Below the pieces are notes generated by a model. That model was not told where the DNA came from, ran no database searches, and saw only the letters and a list, made by a program, of their open reading frames with translations. Shown here one piece after another: positions 7,479 to 15,497 of a stretch of DNA of 20,984 bases. Each line of letters begins with the position of its first letter. The first letter of the stretch is position 1. The stretch is from contig CAXQZM010000007.1 in the NCBI GenBank assembly GCA_964228455.1, forward strand, positions 1-20,984, read 5' to 3'. This DNA is from CAXQZM01 sp964228455. GTDB lineage: Bacteria; Pseudomonadota; Alphaproteobacteria; UBA7985. Position numbers and translations under genes: made by a program.

Positions 7479-8513
7479 TTATGCTTGCGGCAAGCGCAAC
7501 TGGAATTCAGTCTGGCCAGGGGCCGATTTAACTTCGACAGAGCCATCCAGCGAAGCAACAGCGCCAGCCACATACGCAAGTCCTAAACCTCTGCCTTGAT
7601 CTTTAGTTGAAATAAACGCATCAAAAATCTTATCTCGCATATCGGCATTGATGCCAGGGCCATTATCGACAATACTTGCAATAAGAGGGAGCTGAACTCG
7701 GGCCCGCTCGCCGGTTACGCGTCGACGCTGTGACAGCTGATATCGAGTTTTCATACGAATCTGAGTGCCTCTTCCCCCTGCTTCGCAAGCATTCTTTACC
7801 AAATTTAAGAAAACTCGATGAAGCACGTGGGCGTTTGCTTGAACCAGTGGTAACGAAGGATCATAATCCTCAACGAACTGAACGTGACTCCCAAAAGTAT
7901 GCTTTGCGACCTGGCGCACCTCCCCCATGACAGCGTGAATATTTACGGGCCCAACATCAACTTCATCTGGAGAGGAAAACAGCTCCATGGTATCCAATAA
8001 CTGAGTAATTCGGTTACTTTCTGACACAATCAAATTAGCTAAAGTTTCATTACTGCTTGCCATAAGCTGCGCTGCCCCACTTATCGCAGCAAGAGGGTTT
8101 TTTATCTCATGCGCTAGCATCCCTGCCATTGCTGTTAACGAACCTGCTCTGGTCTTTAGTGCATCTGCACGAGCAAAGTTCGTGTCAGCAGCCTCAGGGA
8201 TCATTACCAGAAGGCATCTATCTCCATCGAGAGGACATACATCAACTGAAACAATACGCGGCTCAGCGTTCGGAACTTCAATCTGAATATGCGGCCCCCG
8301 AATATTAGCCCCTCGCGCTTGAACTGCATCTAATAGAGATAAGAGTGGAGGGCTAGCAACAAATATGTCCTTAACGCTCTGCTTACTAAGCGCCTTCTGA
8401 CTGCGCTGTAGCAAGTCCTCGGCCGCAGAGTTCAAGTGTTGCACCTCTCCTCGGTGACCCAAGATTAAACATGCAAAAGGAAGCGCTGAGAGCAAATGCA
8501 GTTCATGCTTCAT
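7479..8513 (-). CDS. ntrB: Nitrogen regulation sensor kinase/phosphatase NtrB (NR-II)
   Basis: NtrB is a soluble kinase and phosphatase that sets NtrC phosphorylation according to nitrogen status, which it normally reads through PII proteins. The 344-residue product has no membrane segment. It has an N-terminal PAS-like domain (about 1-110), a HisKA domain with the likely phospho-acceptor His135 in GMLAHEIKNPLAAIS, and an ATPase domain with NLVKNACEA, IVDNGPGI and GRGLGLAYVAGA. The length fits GlnL/NtrB. The ATG overlaps the dusB stop (ATGA) and is preceded by a strong ribosome binding site inside dusB, which fixes the start. No PII gene lies in the window. Confidence 0.97.
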   Translation of the reverse strand: MKHELHLLSALPFACLILGHRGEVQHLNSAAEDLLQRSQKALSKQSVKDIFVASPPLLSLLDAVQARGANIRGPHIQIEVPNAEPRIVSVDVCPLDGDRCLLVMIPEAADTNFARADALKTRAGSLTAMAGMLAHEIKNPLAAISGAAQLMASSNETLANLIVSESNRITQLLDTMELFSSPDEVDVGPVNIHAVMGEVRQVAKHTFGSHVQFVEDYDPSLPLVQANAHVLHRVFLNLVKNACEAGGRGTQIRMKTRYQLSQRRRVTGERARVQLPLIASIVDNGPGINADMRDKIFDAFISTKDQGRGLGLAYVAGAVASLDGSVEVKSAPGQTEFQLRLPQA

Positions 8514-9475
8514 GCAGCAACTCCTTTCGGACTCAATGATTCCATCATTTTAATTACTTGTGATGGTTCATTACTAGTCAAAAAATCTCGAGCTTCCGTC
8601 GTAGTATAATCCAAAGAACTTAACCAAGATGATAAATGTTTTCGATATGACTTTAGCCCAACTTGAGCACCATAGCATTCAATCATTTCAGATAACAAAA
8701 ATTTATGGACCGAAACTTGAGACACCAGGCTCGGAGACCATTTCTTGCCTGAACGCGCGAGTTCAATTTCTTTTAGCCGCCATGGCAAACCTAATGCCGC
8801 CCGACCAATCATATAACCCTGTGCCCCTGAGGTTAGCATTGCTGCGGCAGCGTCCTCACCACTGCGGATATCTCCATTTACAATTACTGGTAGCGCAACA
8901 GCATCGACCACGGATCGAACAGCTTCCCAATCTGCTCTACCATTATAGAATTGGCATCTTGTGCGACCGTGAATGAATATGCGGCTCGCACCCTGACTTT
9001 CTGCCGCAATCGCCAACTCGGCAGCATTCAAGGAATTAACATCCCAACCCAATCGCATTTTGACTGACCAGGGAATTTTTGCAACGGCACTCACAGCTAG
9101 AAATATTTCGCGGCATGACTCAGGATCCTTCATAAGTGCTGACCCGGCGGCTTTCCCGGTTACTTTTCGCGCCGGACAACCAAAATTTAGATCAATCGCT
9201 TTGGCGCCCCTATCCTGCGCAACTACGAAAGCTTGAGCAAGTACTTGCGGGTCATATCCCGCAAGCTGCAATATAGTTGGTTTGTCGGCATCAAATACAT
9301 GCCTTAATTTCTTTGTATCTCGCATGATTTCAAGCATTGCGACCGATGCGACCATTTCTGAAACCAATTGTCCAACACCGAAAGTGCGCACAGCTTCCCG
9401 AAATGGAGCATCGGTCACACCTGACATTGGCGCGAGATAGATCTCCGGCCCAGAATTGAAGCTTGTTTTTGCCAT
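8510..9475 (-). CDS. dusB: tRNA-dihydrouridine synthase DusB (NifR3)
   Basis: This FMN enzyme reduces specific uridines in the tRNA D-loop to dihydrouridine with NADPH. The 321-residue product is a TIM barrel with the N-terminal signature IYLAPMSGVTDAPFR (12-26), the active-site cysteine Cys100 in LNFGCPARKV, Lys139 in VKMRLGW, His169 in HGRTR, and the flavin-binding IVNGDI and YMIGRAALG segments. I chose the ATG at 9475 (MAKTSFNS). The open frame continues 44 codons further upstream, but that part lies antisense to the ispDF start and has no family match. The gene heads the ntr operon, as nifR3 does in other alphaproteobacteria; any link to nitrogen control is positional. Confidence 0.96.
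   Translation of the reverse strand: MAKTSFNSGPEIYLAPMSGVTDAPFREAVRTFGVGQLVSEMVASVAMLEIMRDTKKLRHVFDADKPTILQLAGYDPQVLAQAFVVAQDRGAKAIDLNFGCPARKVTGKAAGSALMKDPESCREIFLAVSAVAKIPWSVKMRLGWDVNSLNAAELAIAAESQGASRIFIHGRTRCQFYNGRADWEAVRSVVDAVALPVIVNGDIRSGEDAAAAMLTSGAQGYMIGRAALGLPWRLKEIELARSGKKWSPSLVSQVSVHKFLLSEMIECYGAQVGLKSYRKHLSSWLSSLDYTTTEARDFLTSNEPSQVIKMMESLSPKGVAA
8521..8527 (-). promoter_or_regulatory. Ribosome binding site for ntrB
   Basis: The minus strand reads AAAGGAG seven bases before the ntrB ATG, within the last codons of dusB. It decides the ntrB start and is the clearest Shine-Dalgarno match noticed in this operon. Confidence 0.75.
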
Positions 9476-9503
9476 CCGGAAGCCATAGCCTCCAATTTCA
9501 TAA

Positions 9504-10661
9504 ATGCCAAACACCGAACACAAACTTGACCCAGATACTGGAATTATTCTTGTTGCCGCAGGAAACGGAAGTCGTTTCGGTGGTGATAAAATTTGGGCTC
9601 CACTCATGGGGAAGCCGCTTGTAAGTTGGAGCTTAAAGACCTGCTTGGATTCAGTGCCCGGCTGTCTTGTGCTCGTTCATTCGGGTGATGCTGATAAATT
9701 TTCCAAACTTGATCAACGTGAGTATAAATGTGTGAGAGGCGGACACACGCGGCGCCAGTCAGTGATAGAGGGATTAAATGCGCTTCCTGAAAATATAAAG
9801 CATGTTCTTATCCATGATGCCGCTCGTCCTGGATTAGAGCCAGCACTAATAAAAAAAGTTAGAAATGCGATTGATGGGGGCCAGCCCGCACTGCCGGTTC
9901 TTGCGCTCACAGATACAATTCGGGAGATAGGACATGGCAAGTCAATTGATCGAAACCAATTTCGAGCAGCCCAAACTCCTCAAGGATTTTCACGTTCTAT
10001 ATTAGTTGATGCCATCTTAAATACTGACAAAGACCAAACTGATGAGATTGAAGCTACCTCCGCGTGCGGCCTAACTCCAATATTTGTCGAAGGAAGTGCG
10101 AGAAATCTAAAAATCACTTACCCACAAGATTTACAAATATTAGAGGCAATAATGAGGGCGCAAATGGTCACAACAATCGGTCATGGGTTTGATGTACACC
10201 GATTCTGCGCACATGATGAGTGTCTTGACCGTCAACTTAAATTAGGTGGGATTATAATCCCCGGTGTGCGCGCGCTATCGGGGCATTCTGATGCAGATGT
10301 TCTTCTCCATGCACTGTGTGATGGTATTTATGGAGCCATAGGTGATGGCGATATTGGCACCCATTTTCCTCCAACAGAAGATGAGTGGAAAGATCAGGAT
10401 AGCACCCTGTTTTTAGAGCACGCACTAGGCCTTATTCATGAGAAGGATGGTGAGCTTGTGCATATTGATCTTACATTAATTTGTGAGGAACCTAGGCTGA
10501 GACCATTTGCTCAGCAAGTGAAAGAGCGTTTATCAGCTCTAACAAAATTAGACATTAATCGAATTGGGCTCAAAGCAACAACCACTGAGCAATTAGGCTT
10601 TACCGGACGTCGAGAGGGTATTGCTGCGCAAGCCTTGGTCACGCTAAGGGTCCCCGTATGA
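9504..10661 (+). CDS. ispDF: Bifunctional IspD/IspF of the MEP isoprenoid pathway
   Basis: This one protein carries out two non-consecutive MEP pathway steps: CTP-dependent cytidylylation of 2-C-methylerythritol 4-phosphate (IspD), and formation of the cyclic diphosphate (IspF). The IspD part (about 12-220) has ILVAAGNGSRFGGDK, IHDAARPG (103-110) and AAQTPQGF. The IspF part (about 222-385) has the metal-binding GFDVHRF (228-234), GHSDAD (260-265), GDGDIGTHFPP and the C-terminal KATTTEQLGF. The full 385-residue length fits the alphaproteobacterial fusion. It starts 28 bases from the divergent dusB start, so its promoter must overlap or lie inside dusB. No clear ribosome binding site is seen. 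The stop overlaps the pgpA start. Confidence 0.96.
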   Translation: MPNTEHKLDPDTGIILVAAGNGSRFGGDKIWAPLMGKPLVSWSLKTCLDSVPGCLVLVHSGDADKFSKLDQREYKCVRGGHTRRQSVIEGLNALPENIKHVLIHDAARPGLEPALIKKVRNAIDGGQPALPVLALTDTIREIGHGKSIDRNQFRAAQTPQGFSRSILVDAILNTDKDQTDEIEATSACGLTPIFVEGSARNLKITYPQDLQILEAIMRAQMVTTIGHGFDVHRFCAHDECLDRQLKLGGIIIPGVRALSGHSDADVLLHALCDGIYGAIGDGDIGTHFPPTEDEWKDQDSTLFLEHALGLIHEKDGELVHIDLTLICEEPRLRPFAQQVKERLSALTKLDINRIGLKATTTEQLGFTGRREGIAAQALVTLRVPV

Positions 10662-11134
10662 TACTGCGCGATCAAATTGCCACCGTTTGGGGTGTGGGCC
10701 ATACGATTTACATGCCAGGTACTGCTGCGTCTCTCTTAGCCTTCTCACTGGCGATGTTGGCTATATCAGCCGCAGGGGTCATAGGGTACTGGCTTATTTG
10801 GGTTTTAACCGCAATAATATTAGTAGTAGGCTTTAAAGCTAGCTCTGCATACTCTCTTAGATATGCTAAGTGGGACCCTCCAGAATGCGTTATTGATGAA
10901 TTTGCTGCTGTAATGCTGATTGCTTGCGTGATGCCGTTGTACCTGCCCTCTTGGTTTACCGCCTTAATAGTTTTTCGGACATTTGATATCTGGAAACCTT
11001 ACCCCATAACAGAGATTGAAAAGCTTATGGAACCTGGCCCTCGGATTATGCTTGATGATATATTAGCGGCGGTTCCAGCAATTGCCTCAGGGTGGCTGGT
11101 GTATTTCATTTCGCTATTTTTTATTGGAATATGA
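10658..11134 (+). CDS. pgpA: Phosphatidylglycerophosphatase A
   Basis: PgpA is an inner-membrane enzyme that removes phosphate from phosphatidylglycerophosphate to give phosphatidylglycerol. The 158-residue product has several membrane segments (about 22-60, 82-106 and 136-157). It also has the family motifs MPGTAAS (19-25), WDPPECVIDEF (72-82), FRTFDIWKPYPI and MLDDILA. The DPPE..IDE acidic cluster is the likely metal site. The ATG overlaps the ispDF stop, and its TGA overlaps the start of the next gene, so the three genes look translationally coupled. The N-terminal glycine-rich segment is somewhat divergent, but the assignment is firm. Confidence 0.93.
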   Translation: MILRDQIATVWGVGHTIYMPGTAASLLAFSLAMLAISAAGVIGYWLIWVLTAIILVVGFKASSAYSLRYAKWDPPECVIDEFAAVMLIACVMPLYLPSWFTALIVFRTFDIWKPYPITEIEKLMEPGPRIMLDDILAAVPAIASGWLVYFISLFFIGI

Positions 11135-11613
11135 GAACTCCAACTCTGCTTCTCGCGGAGAAGTTATTAGCCGCCTATCGCAGGCGCGGCTGGACTCTAT
11201 CGATTGGAGAGTCATGCACTGGCGGTCTGCTCACTGCCTACCTTACCTCCTGCCCCGGCGTATCCTCAGTATTTACGCATGGCTTCATTTGCTATTCCGG
11301 ACCTGCCAAAAGAGATATTTTAAATGTTGAGCAAAATGTTATGGAGAAGCACGGATCGGTCAGTGAGGTAGTTGCAATTCAAATGGCCAAAGGAGCAGCC
11401 ACTTCCGGAAACACAACTGTTGGATTTGGTTTAACGGGAATTGCAGGGCCGAGCGGCGGAACAAGAGATAAACCAGTAGGATTGGTACATGGCGCTATAT
11501 TTGAGAGTGGCAGATCTAGATCACGAAGTTGGAAATTTAGAGGCTGTCGTGATGAAATACGTGAAGAAGCTGTCCTACACTTTCTTGAATTTGCTAAATC
11601 AATGCCCTCATAA
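11131..11613 (+). CDS. pncC: Nicotinamide-nucleotide amidohydrolase PncC (CinA C-terminal domain family)
   Basis: The family hydrolyses nicotinamide mononucleotide to nicotinate mononucleotide in NAD recycling. The 160-residue product has the full domain: SIGESCTGGLLTAYL near residue 24, FTHGFICYSGPAKRDIL near 48, and GLTGIAGPSGGT followed by KPVGLVHGAI. It is the stand-alone form, without the N-terminal molybdopterin-like domain of long CinA proteins. I chose the ATG at 11131 because it forms an ATGA overlap with pgpA; the frame can be read 39 bases further upstream inside pgpA but without a better start. Enzymatic activity is inferred from the family. Confidence 0.92.
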   Translation: MRTPTLLLAEKLLAAYRRRGWTLSIGESCTGGLLTAYLTSCPGVSSVFTHGFICYSGPAKRDILNVEQNVMEKHGSVSEVVAIQMAKGAATSGNTTVGFGLTGIAGPSGGTRDKPVGLVHGAIFESGRSRSRSWKFRGCRDEIREEAVLHFLEFAKSMPS

Positions 11614-11656
11614 CCATTAAATATTTTCGAAACTAAATTTGCTCCATTCGAGCTAT

Positions 11657-12232
11657 CTACCCTACAAATCGCAGCCCGTGCTCCTGACCTGCGTCGAGCA
11701 GTCTCTCAGCCAGCCCACGTGAAAAGGCATAGGAAACGATTAATCGTATCTCATTATCTTTAATCATCCAAACCATGGTTGAAATCTTGAACAAATTTGT
11801 CTGGGCGGTTGAGCCAGGTCTCATACTCTCAAAATCAATGCCCGATCCTTTCATTAATGTCCAAGCACAATGAGGCCCCCTCAAAGTCAATACCGTTCGG
11901 CCAGCACTTAAATCCAAAGTATAACAACCAAGCTCACGAAGTGATTTTAATTGACTTTCCCCTAACCCAACGTTCGAAAAATACAACGCACGACCGGGCA
12001 TTATCGGAAGCAAACTTCCATCACCATTACGGGCGGCTCCATCGGTCATACTTTCCGGACAAAACTCAACACCACAAATTTTAGCAATCTTTCCTGGTGC
12101 TTCTGAATTTCGCCACGCTATCTGGGTTAGATTGATAGCTGATAACTCAGATAAGCAAAAACCTTTCGCTTTTTTGTCAAGAGGCAATCCAAAAAGCAGA
12201 CTGTCGCTATTAGCATTTTTATATTTACCCAC
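11657..12232 (-). CDS. soxG: Sarcosine oxidase gamma subunit
   Basis: This is the small gamma subunit of the heterotetrameric sarcosine oxidase, related to the folate-binding T-protein fold. The product is about 191 residues. The second half carries the recognisable pattern: GRTVLTLRGPHCAWTLMKG, then PGSTAQTNLFKISTMVW, then IRLIVSYAFSRGLAERLLDA. I placed the start at a GTG that overlaps the soxA stop by eight bases, because AGGGAG lies nine bases upstream. An ATG at 12286 would add 18 residues encoded inside conserved soxA sequence and is less likely. It is the last gene of the operon and converges on pncC. The first half is poorly conserved, as is usual for this subunit. Confidence 0.88.
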   Translation of the reverse strand: MGKYKNANSDSLLFGLPLDKKAKGFCLSELSAINLTQIAWRNSEAPGKIAKICGVEFCPESMTDGAARNGDGSLLPIMPGRALYFSNVGLGESQLKSLRELGCYTLDLSAGRTVLTLRGPHCAWTLMKGSGIDFESMRPGSTAQTNLFKISTMVWMIKDNEIRLIVSYAFSRGLAERLLDAGQEHGLRFVG

Positions 12233-15212
12233 GAACAAGCACTCCCTCTCTATCAACATGACATGGGTGAACAACTTGCGCTTCAAAATGTTGGCCTCTT
12301 ACTGGGTCGGCAACATAGATACTCTGGCCTTCCCATTTCTCCAGGCCTCCCCGAACAAAGCCTATCCCGACATAACAACCTAGCGTTGTCGAATACCCCG
12401 CCGAGGATACATAGCCAATCTGATCATGCATATTATCTGGCTCATGCTCTCGAACAAGCTGGCCACCACCACGCAGGGGCTGATCAGGCACAACCGACCG
12501 CAGGCCAACTAGGGTGGGAACAAGCGGATCGATCATGCCCTCACGTTTACGAAGAACTCTACCAATATAGTCTTTGTCATCCTTCGCCATCGCCTCTAAG
12601 CCCAACATATGGAGAGTCGTTCTGCCATCTATTTCGTTACCTGTTGGAAACCCTTTCTCAATCCTTAGCAGGTCGAGTGCTTCTAAGCCATAAACCCCAA
12701 TATTCTGCTTATCTCCTGCATCTACTAGCGCTTGCCATACAGGCACACCTGATCTTGCAGGCGCATAAATTTCATACGCCAGTTCTCCTGAAAACGAAAT
12801 CCGGTGAATTCTAACTGGGAGACCCGTTAGCTCAACTTCCTTGAAGGACATGTAAGGCAAAGCATCATTTGAGACCGCTTCTTCTCCAAACAAGTTCTCT
12901 AAAACCGTTCTAGATTTAGGCCCTGCCAGTGCCATTGCCGCCCAGACATCAGAGACAGACGTTACATGGACATCTAAACCTTTGAATTCGACCTGCAATA
13001 GATGCTCAAAATGTGCCATTACGTGAGGCGCTTCGACAGTAGTGGTGGTTACGAAGTAATGATCTGGTGCGATGCGCGAAACGGTTCCATCATCCAAGAC
13101 GACGCCATCTTCACGAAGCATAACGCCATATCGAGACCTGCCCTGCTTTAGTGTAGACATTCGACCTACGTAAATTAAGTCCATAAATTTCGCGGAGTCT
13201 GGGCCCTGAACCTCTATTTTACCCAACGACGAAACGTCACATATTCCGACATGCTGTCGAACATGAAACGCTTCGCGACGAGAGGCGTATGTTAAATCTT
13301 CAATACCCTCTGGATAAAACCACGGCCGACGCCAATCAGAGGATTCCATAAACTTTGCACCATTACATTCGTGCCAAGGCTTCATTGGCGTCATCCTCTC
13401 CGCCATCCACTGTGACGCCGTGTTTCGCTCTGTGAAAGCGCCAAGACTTACCGGTGTGAATGGAGGGCGATATGTTGTGGTTCCTACTGCGGATATTTCT
13501 TTACTCTGAGAAGCGGCGAGCAAAGCCTGCCCTATAGAGTTCGATAGCTTACCTTGATCTGTTGCCATTCCTAAAGTGGTATAGCGCTTCATATGTTCGG
13601 GACTAATAAATCCCTCCTGTGCGGCTTGTTTTACGTCCTTCACTGTCACATCATGCTGAAAATCCACGAATGCTTTTTTCCGATAGAAATATTTATTTGG
13701 CATTGCCCAGAAAGGCTCAACTGAGGCTTTACCGGTTAATATCTCGCCTGAAATACTAATTTCCTCAACTTTTACATTCTGTCCCAACTCAGTACATATA
13801 GATTTTGCAACCAACCCCGCTGCAGTCACTGCACGATTTAAATCCATCCTGCCCTGCACGGCTCCCGCTAAAACCCAGTGTGCGCCCGGAGCAGGATCGC
13901 CGGCGAGAAACGCCAACTCTTCCTCTGACCAAACTGGCTTAGTGCCGCGGTGTGAGGCTAAATGAATCGTAGGTGACCACCCACCTGCCATTCCTAATAC
14001 GTCTGCCTCAACAACTTTTCGATGTCCCGACTTTAAATCGACAAGCTCAACGGATTGTAAACCAGTCTTACCCCTAACACCAGCAACGCCATGCCCAAGT
14101 ATAGGAGATATGCCACTCGCCTCTGCACCCTTTAAAACTTCAGTGCTCACCTCACGCCGCGTATCAACAACCGTGACTTGTCTTGAAGTCAACTTTTGCA
14201 TCTCAACAGCCGACAAATATCCAGTATCATTATTTGTGAAAATTATTGGATTTTCACCAACAGCAACTCCAAATTTCCTGGCATAAGTAGCTATCGCCCC
14301 GGCTAGCATTACTCCCGGCCTATCATTTCCAGGAAAAGCAATCGGCCTTTCAATGGACCCTGTAGCAAGAATGATCTTTTTACACCTCAGGGTCCAATAA
14401 CGCTCTGCCAAGTCAAAAGGATTTACTGGATCAAGTCTCTGAATTAAGCCAGCTACTTGTCCATCATATAACCCAAAAGCGGTAGTTCTTGTCAAAATAC
14501 GAACGTTACTTAAAGACTCTAGGTGCTCTAAGGTAGCTTTGCGCCAATTCTCGGCACTCTCTCCATTAATTTGCAAGCTATCATTGCCAGCAAGGTAGGA
14601 CCCAGGTGTCAGACCTTCATCAACTAACACTACACGAAGGCCACTGCGACTTGCCGTAATTGCAGAAGTTAAACCGGCAGGGCCACCACCTACGATAAGA
14701 ACGTCACAATGCGCATTTACCTTCTCAAACCTCGCCGGCAAGGGTTCCTGGCTGGCAACGCCTAGACCTGCTGCACGACGGATGAAATATTCAAACGCCC
14801 TCCAAACATACGGACCACCTGCAATGAATGTTTTGTAGTAAAATCCAGCACTGATAAAGGGCGATAATAAATCATTCACCTCCCCCACGTCAAAATCTAT
14901 GGTTGGCCACGCATTCTGGGTCCTGGCCGATAAATCTGCTTGAAGCGGCACAACCGTTGGACGTTGATTCGGAATTGCGAACGCTCCATCACCAATCGTC
15001 AACAAAGCATTCGGTTCTTCGGAGCCAGCAGTCATAATCCCACGGGGTCGATGATATTTAAATGAGCGGCCAAGCACGGAGACACCATTTGCGAGAAGTG
15101 CTGACCCGACAGTGTCACCTTCAAAACCTGAATAAGACCTGCCATCAAGAGTGAAGTTCAAAACTCGATCTCGGTTTACCAACCCCCCTCTGGTTAAACG
15201 ACGGGCGCTCAT
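12225..15212 (-). CDS. soxA: Sarcosine oxidase alpha subunit
   Basis: The alpha subunit binds NAD and tetrahydrofolate in the heterotetrameric enzyme that oxidises sarcosine to glycine, hydrogen peroxide and 5,10-methylene-tetrahydrofolate. The 995-residue product has three parts. An N-terminal ferredoxin-like fold (about 15-95) contains LDGRSYSGFEGDTVGSALLA and SFKYHRPRGI but no iron-sulfur cysteines, as in known SoxA. A nucleotide-binding domain has GGGPAG at 175-180. A C-terminal aminomethyltransferase (GcvT-like) domain occupies roughly 620-990 and includes FHVRQHVGICDVSSLGKIE and EKGFPTGNEIDG. Length is in the family range (~960-1010). Its ATG overlaps the soxD stop (ATGA), and its stop overlaps soxG. 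Confidence 0.97.
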   Translation of the reverse strand: MSARRLTRGGLVNRDRVLNFTLDGRSYSGFEGDTVGSALLANGVSVLGRSFKYHRPRGIMTAGSEEPNALLTIGDGAFAIPNQRPTVVPLQADLSARTQNAWPTIDFDVGEVNDLLSPFISAGFYYKTFIAGGPYVWRAFEYFIRRAAGLGVASQEPLPARFEKVNAHCDVLIVGGGPAGLTSAITASRSGLRVVLVDEGLTPGSYLAGNDSLQINGESAENWRKATLEHLESLSNVRILTRTTAFGLYDGQVAGLIQRLDPVNPFDLAERYWTLRCKKIILATGSIERPIAFPGNDRPGVMLAGAIATYARKFGVAVGENPIIFTNNDTGYLSAVEMQKLTSRQVTVVDTRREVSTEVLKGAEASGISPILGHGVAGVRGKTGLQSVELVDLKSGHRKVVEADVLGMAGGWSPTIHLASHRGTKPVWSEEELAFLAGDPAPGAHWVLAGAVQGRMDLNRAVTAAGLVAKSICTELGQNVKVEEISISGEILTGKASVEPFWAMPNKYFYRKKAFVDFQHDVTVKDVKQAAQEGFISPEHMKRYTTLGMATDQGKLSNSIGQALLAASQSKEISAVGTTTYRPPFTPVSLGAFTERNTASQWMAERMTPMKPWHECNGAKFMESSDWRRPWFYPEGIEDLTYASRREAFHVRQHVGICDVSSLGKIEVQGPDSAKFMDLIYVGRMSTLKQGRSRYGVMLREDGVVLDDGTVSRIAPDHYFVTTTTVEAPHVMAHFEHLLQVEFKGLDVHVTSVSDVWAAMALAGPKSRTVLENLFGEEAVSNDALPYMSFKEVELTGLPVRIHRISFSGELAYEIYAPARSGVPVWQALVDAGDKQNIGVYGLEALDLLRIEKGFPTGNEIDGRTTLHMLGLEAMAKDDKDYIGRVLRKREGMIDPLVPTLVGLRSVVPDQPLRGGGQLVREHEPDNMHDQIGYVSSAGYSTTLGCYVGIGFVRGGLEKWEGQSIYVADPVRGQHFEAQVVHPCHVDREGVLVRG
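12242..12247 (-). promoter_or_regulatory. Ribosome binding site supporting a GTG start for soxG
   Basis: The minus strand reads AGGGAG, nine bases before the GTG at 12232 and inside the last codons of soxA. It favours that start over the upstream ATG codons at 12259 and 12286. Confidence 0.5.
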
Positions 15213-15487
15213 GACTTTCTGACCTTTGTAATTTTTTCGTTAGGCCACGATGTACCTGTGATTTCATGGGTCTGCGTGTTGCGCCTCACTTTAATAAAAG
15301 ATCGACATCCGCCGGTATGCTGCCAGATTTCTTCATGGTCTCCCCTTGGATTGTCACGCAGATAAACGTATTCAAAAAACTCTTTCTGGCTAGCTTCTGC
15401 GGCAGGGCGATGTAAGTTCGCTGGACCGTGGTAACTGAACTCTGTTTCGTCTCGAATACCACAATAGGGGCATTTAATTTGCAGCAT
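15209..15487 (-). CDS. soxD: Sarcosine oxidase delta subunit
   Basis: This is the small zinc-binding subunit of heterotetrameric sarcosine oxidase. The 92-residue product begins MLQIKCPYCG and ends its core with HTGGCRSFIKVRRNT. Cys6, Cys9, Cys61 and a histidine (51 or 57) are the likely zinc ligands, as known for the family. Other signatures are EFSYHGPA, RPAAEAS and YVYLRDNPRG. The start lies 10 bases after the soxB stop, with AAGG eight bases upstream, and the stop overlaps the soxA start. Length and motifs leave little doubt. Confidence 0.96.
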   Translation of the reverse strand: MLQIKCPYCGIRDETEFSYHGPANLHRPAAEASQKEFFEYVYLRDNPRGDHEEIWQHTGGCRSFIKVRRNTQTHEITGTSWPNEKITKVRKS

Positions 15488-15497
15488 ACTTTATACC

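Noticed and set aside
9476..9607. N-terminal extension of dusB by 44 codons
   Set aside because: It is antisense to the ispDF start, has no similarity to DusB proteins, and the ATG at 9475 gives the family N-terminus.
11082..11330. 82-residue frame across the pgpA-pncC junction
   Set aside because: It is a different frame of two overlapping real genes.
12263..12814. 183-residue plus-strand frame inside soxA
   Set aside because: It is antisense to conserved SoxA sequence; the product is low-quality and has no recognisable motif.
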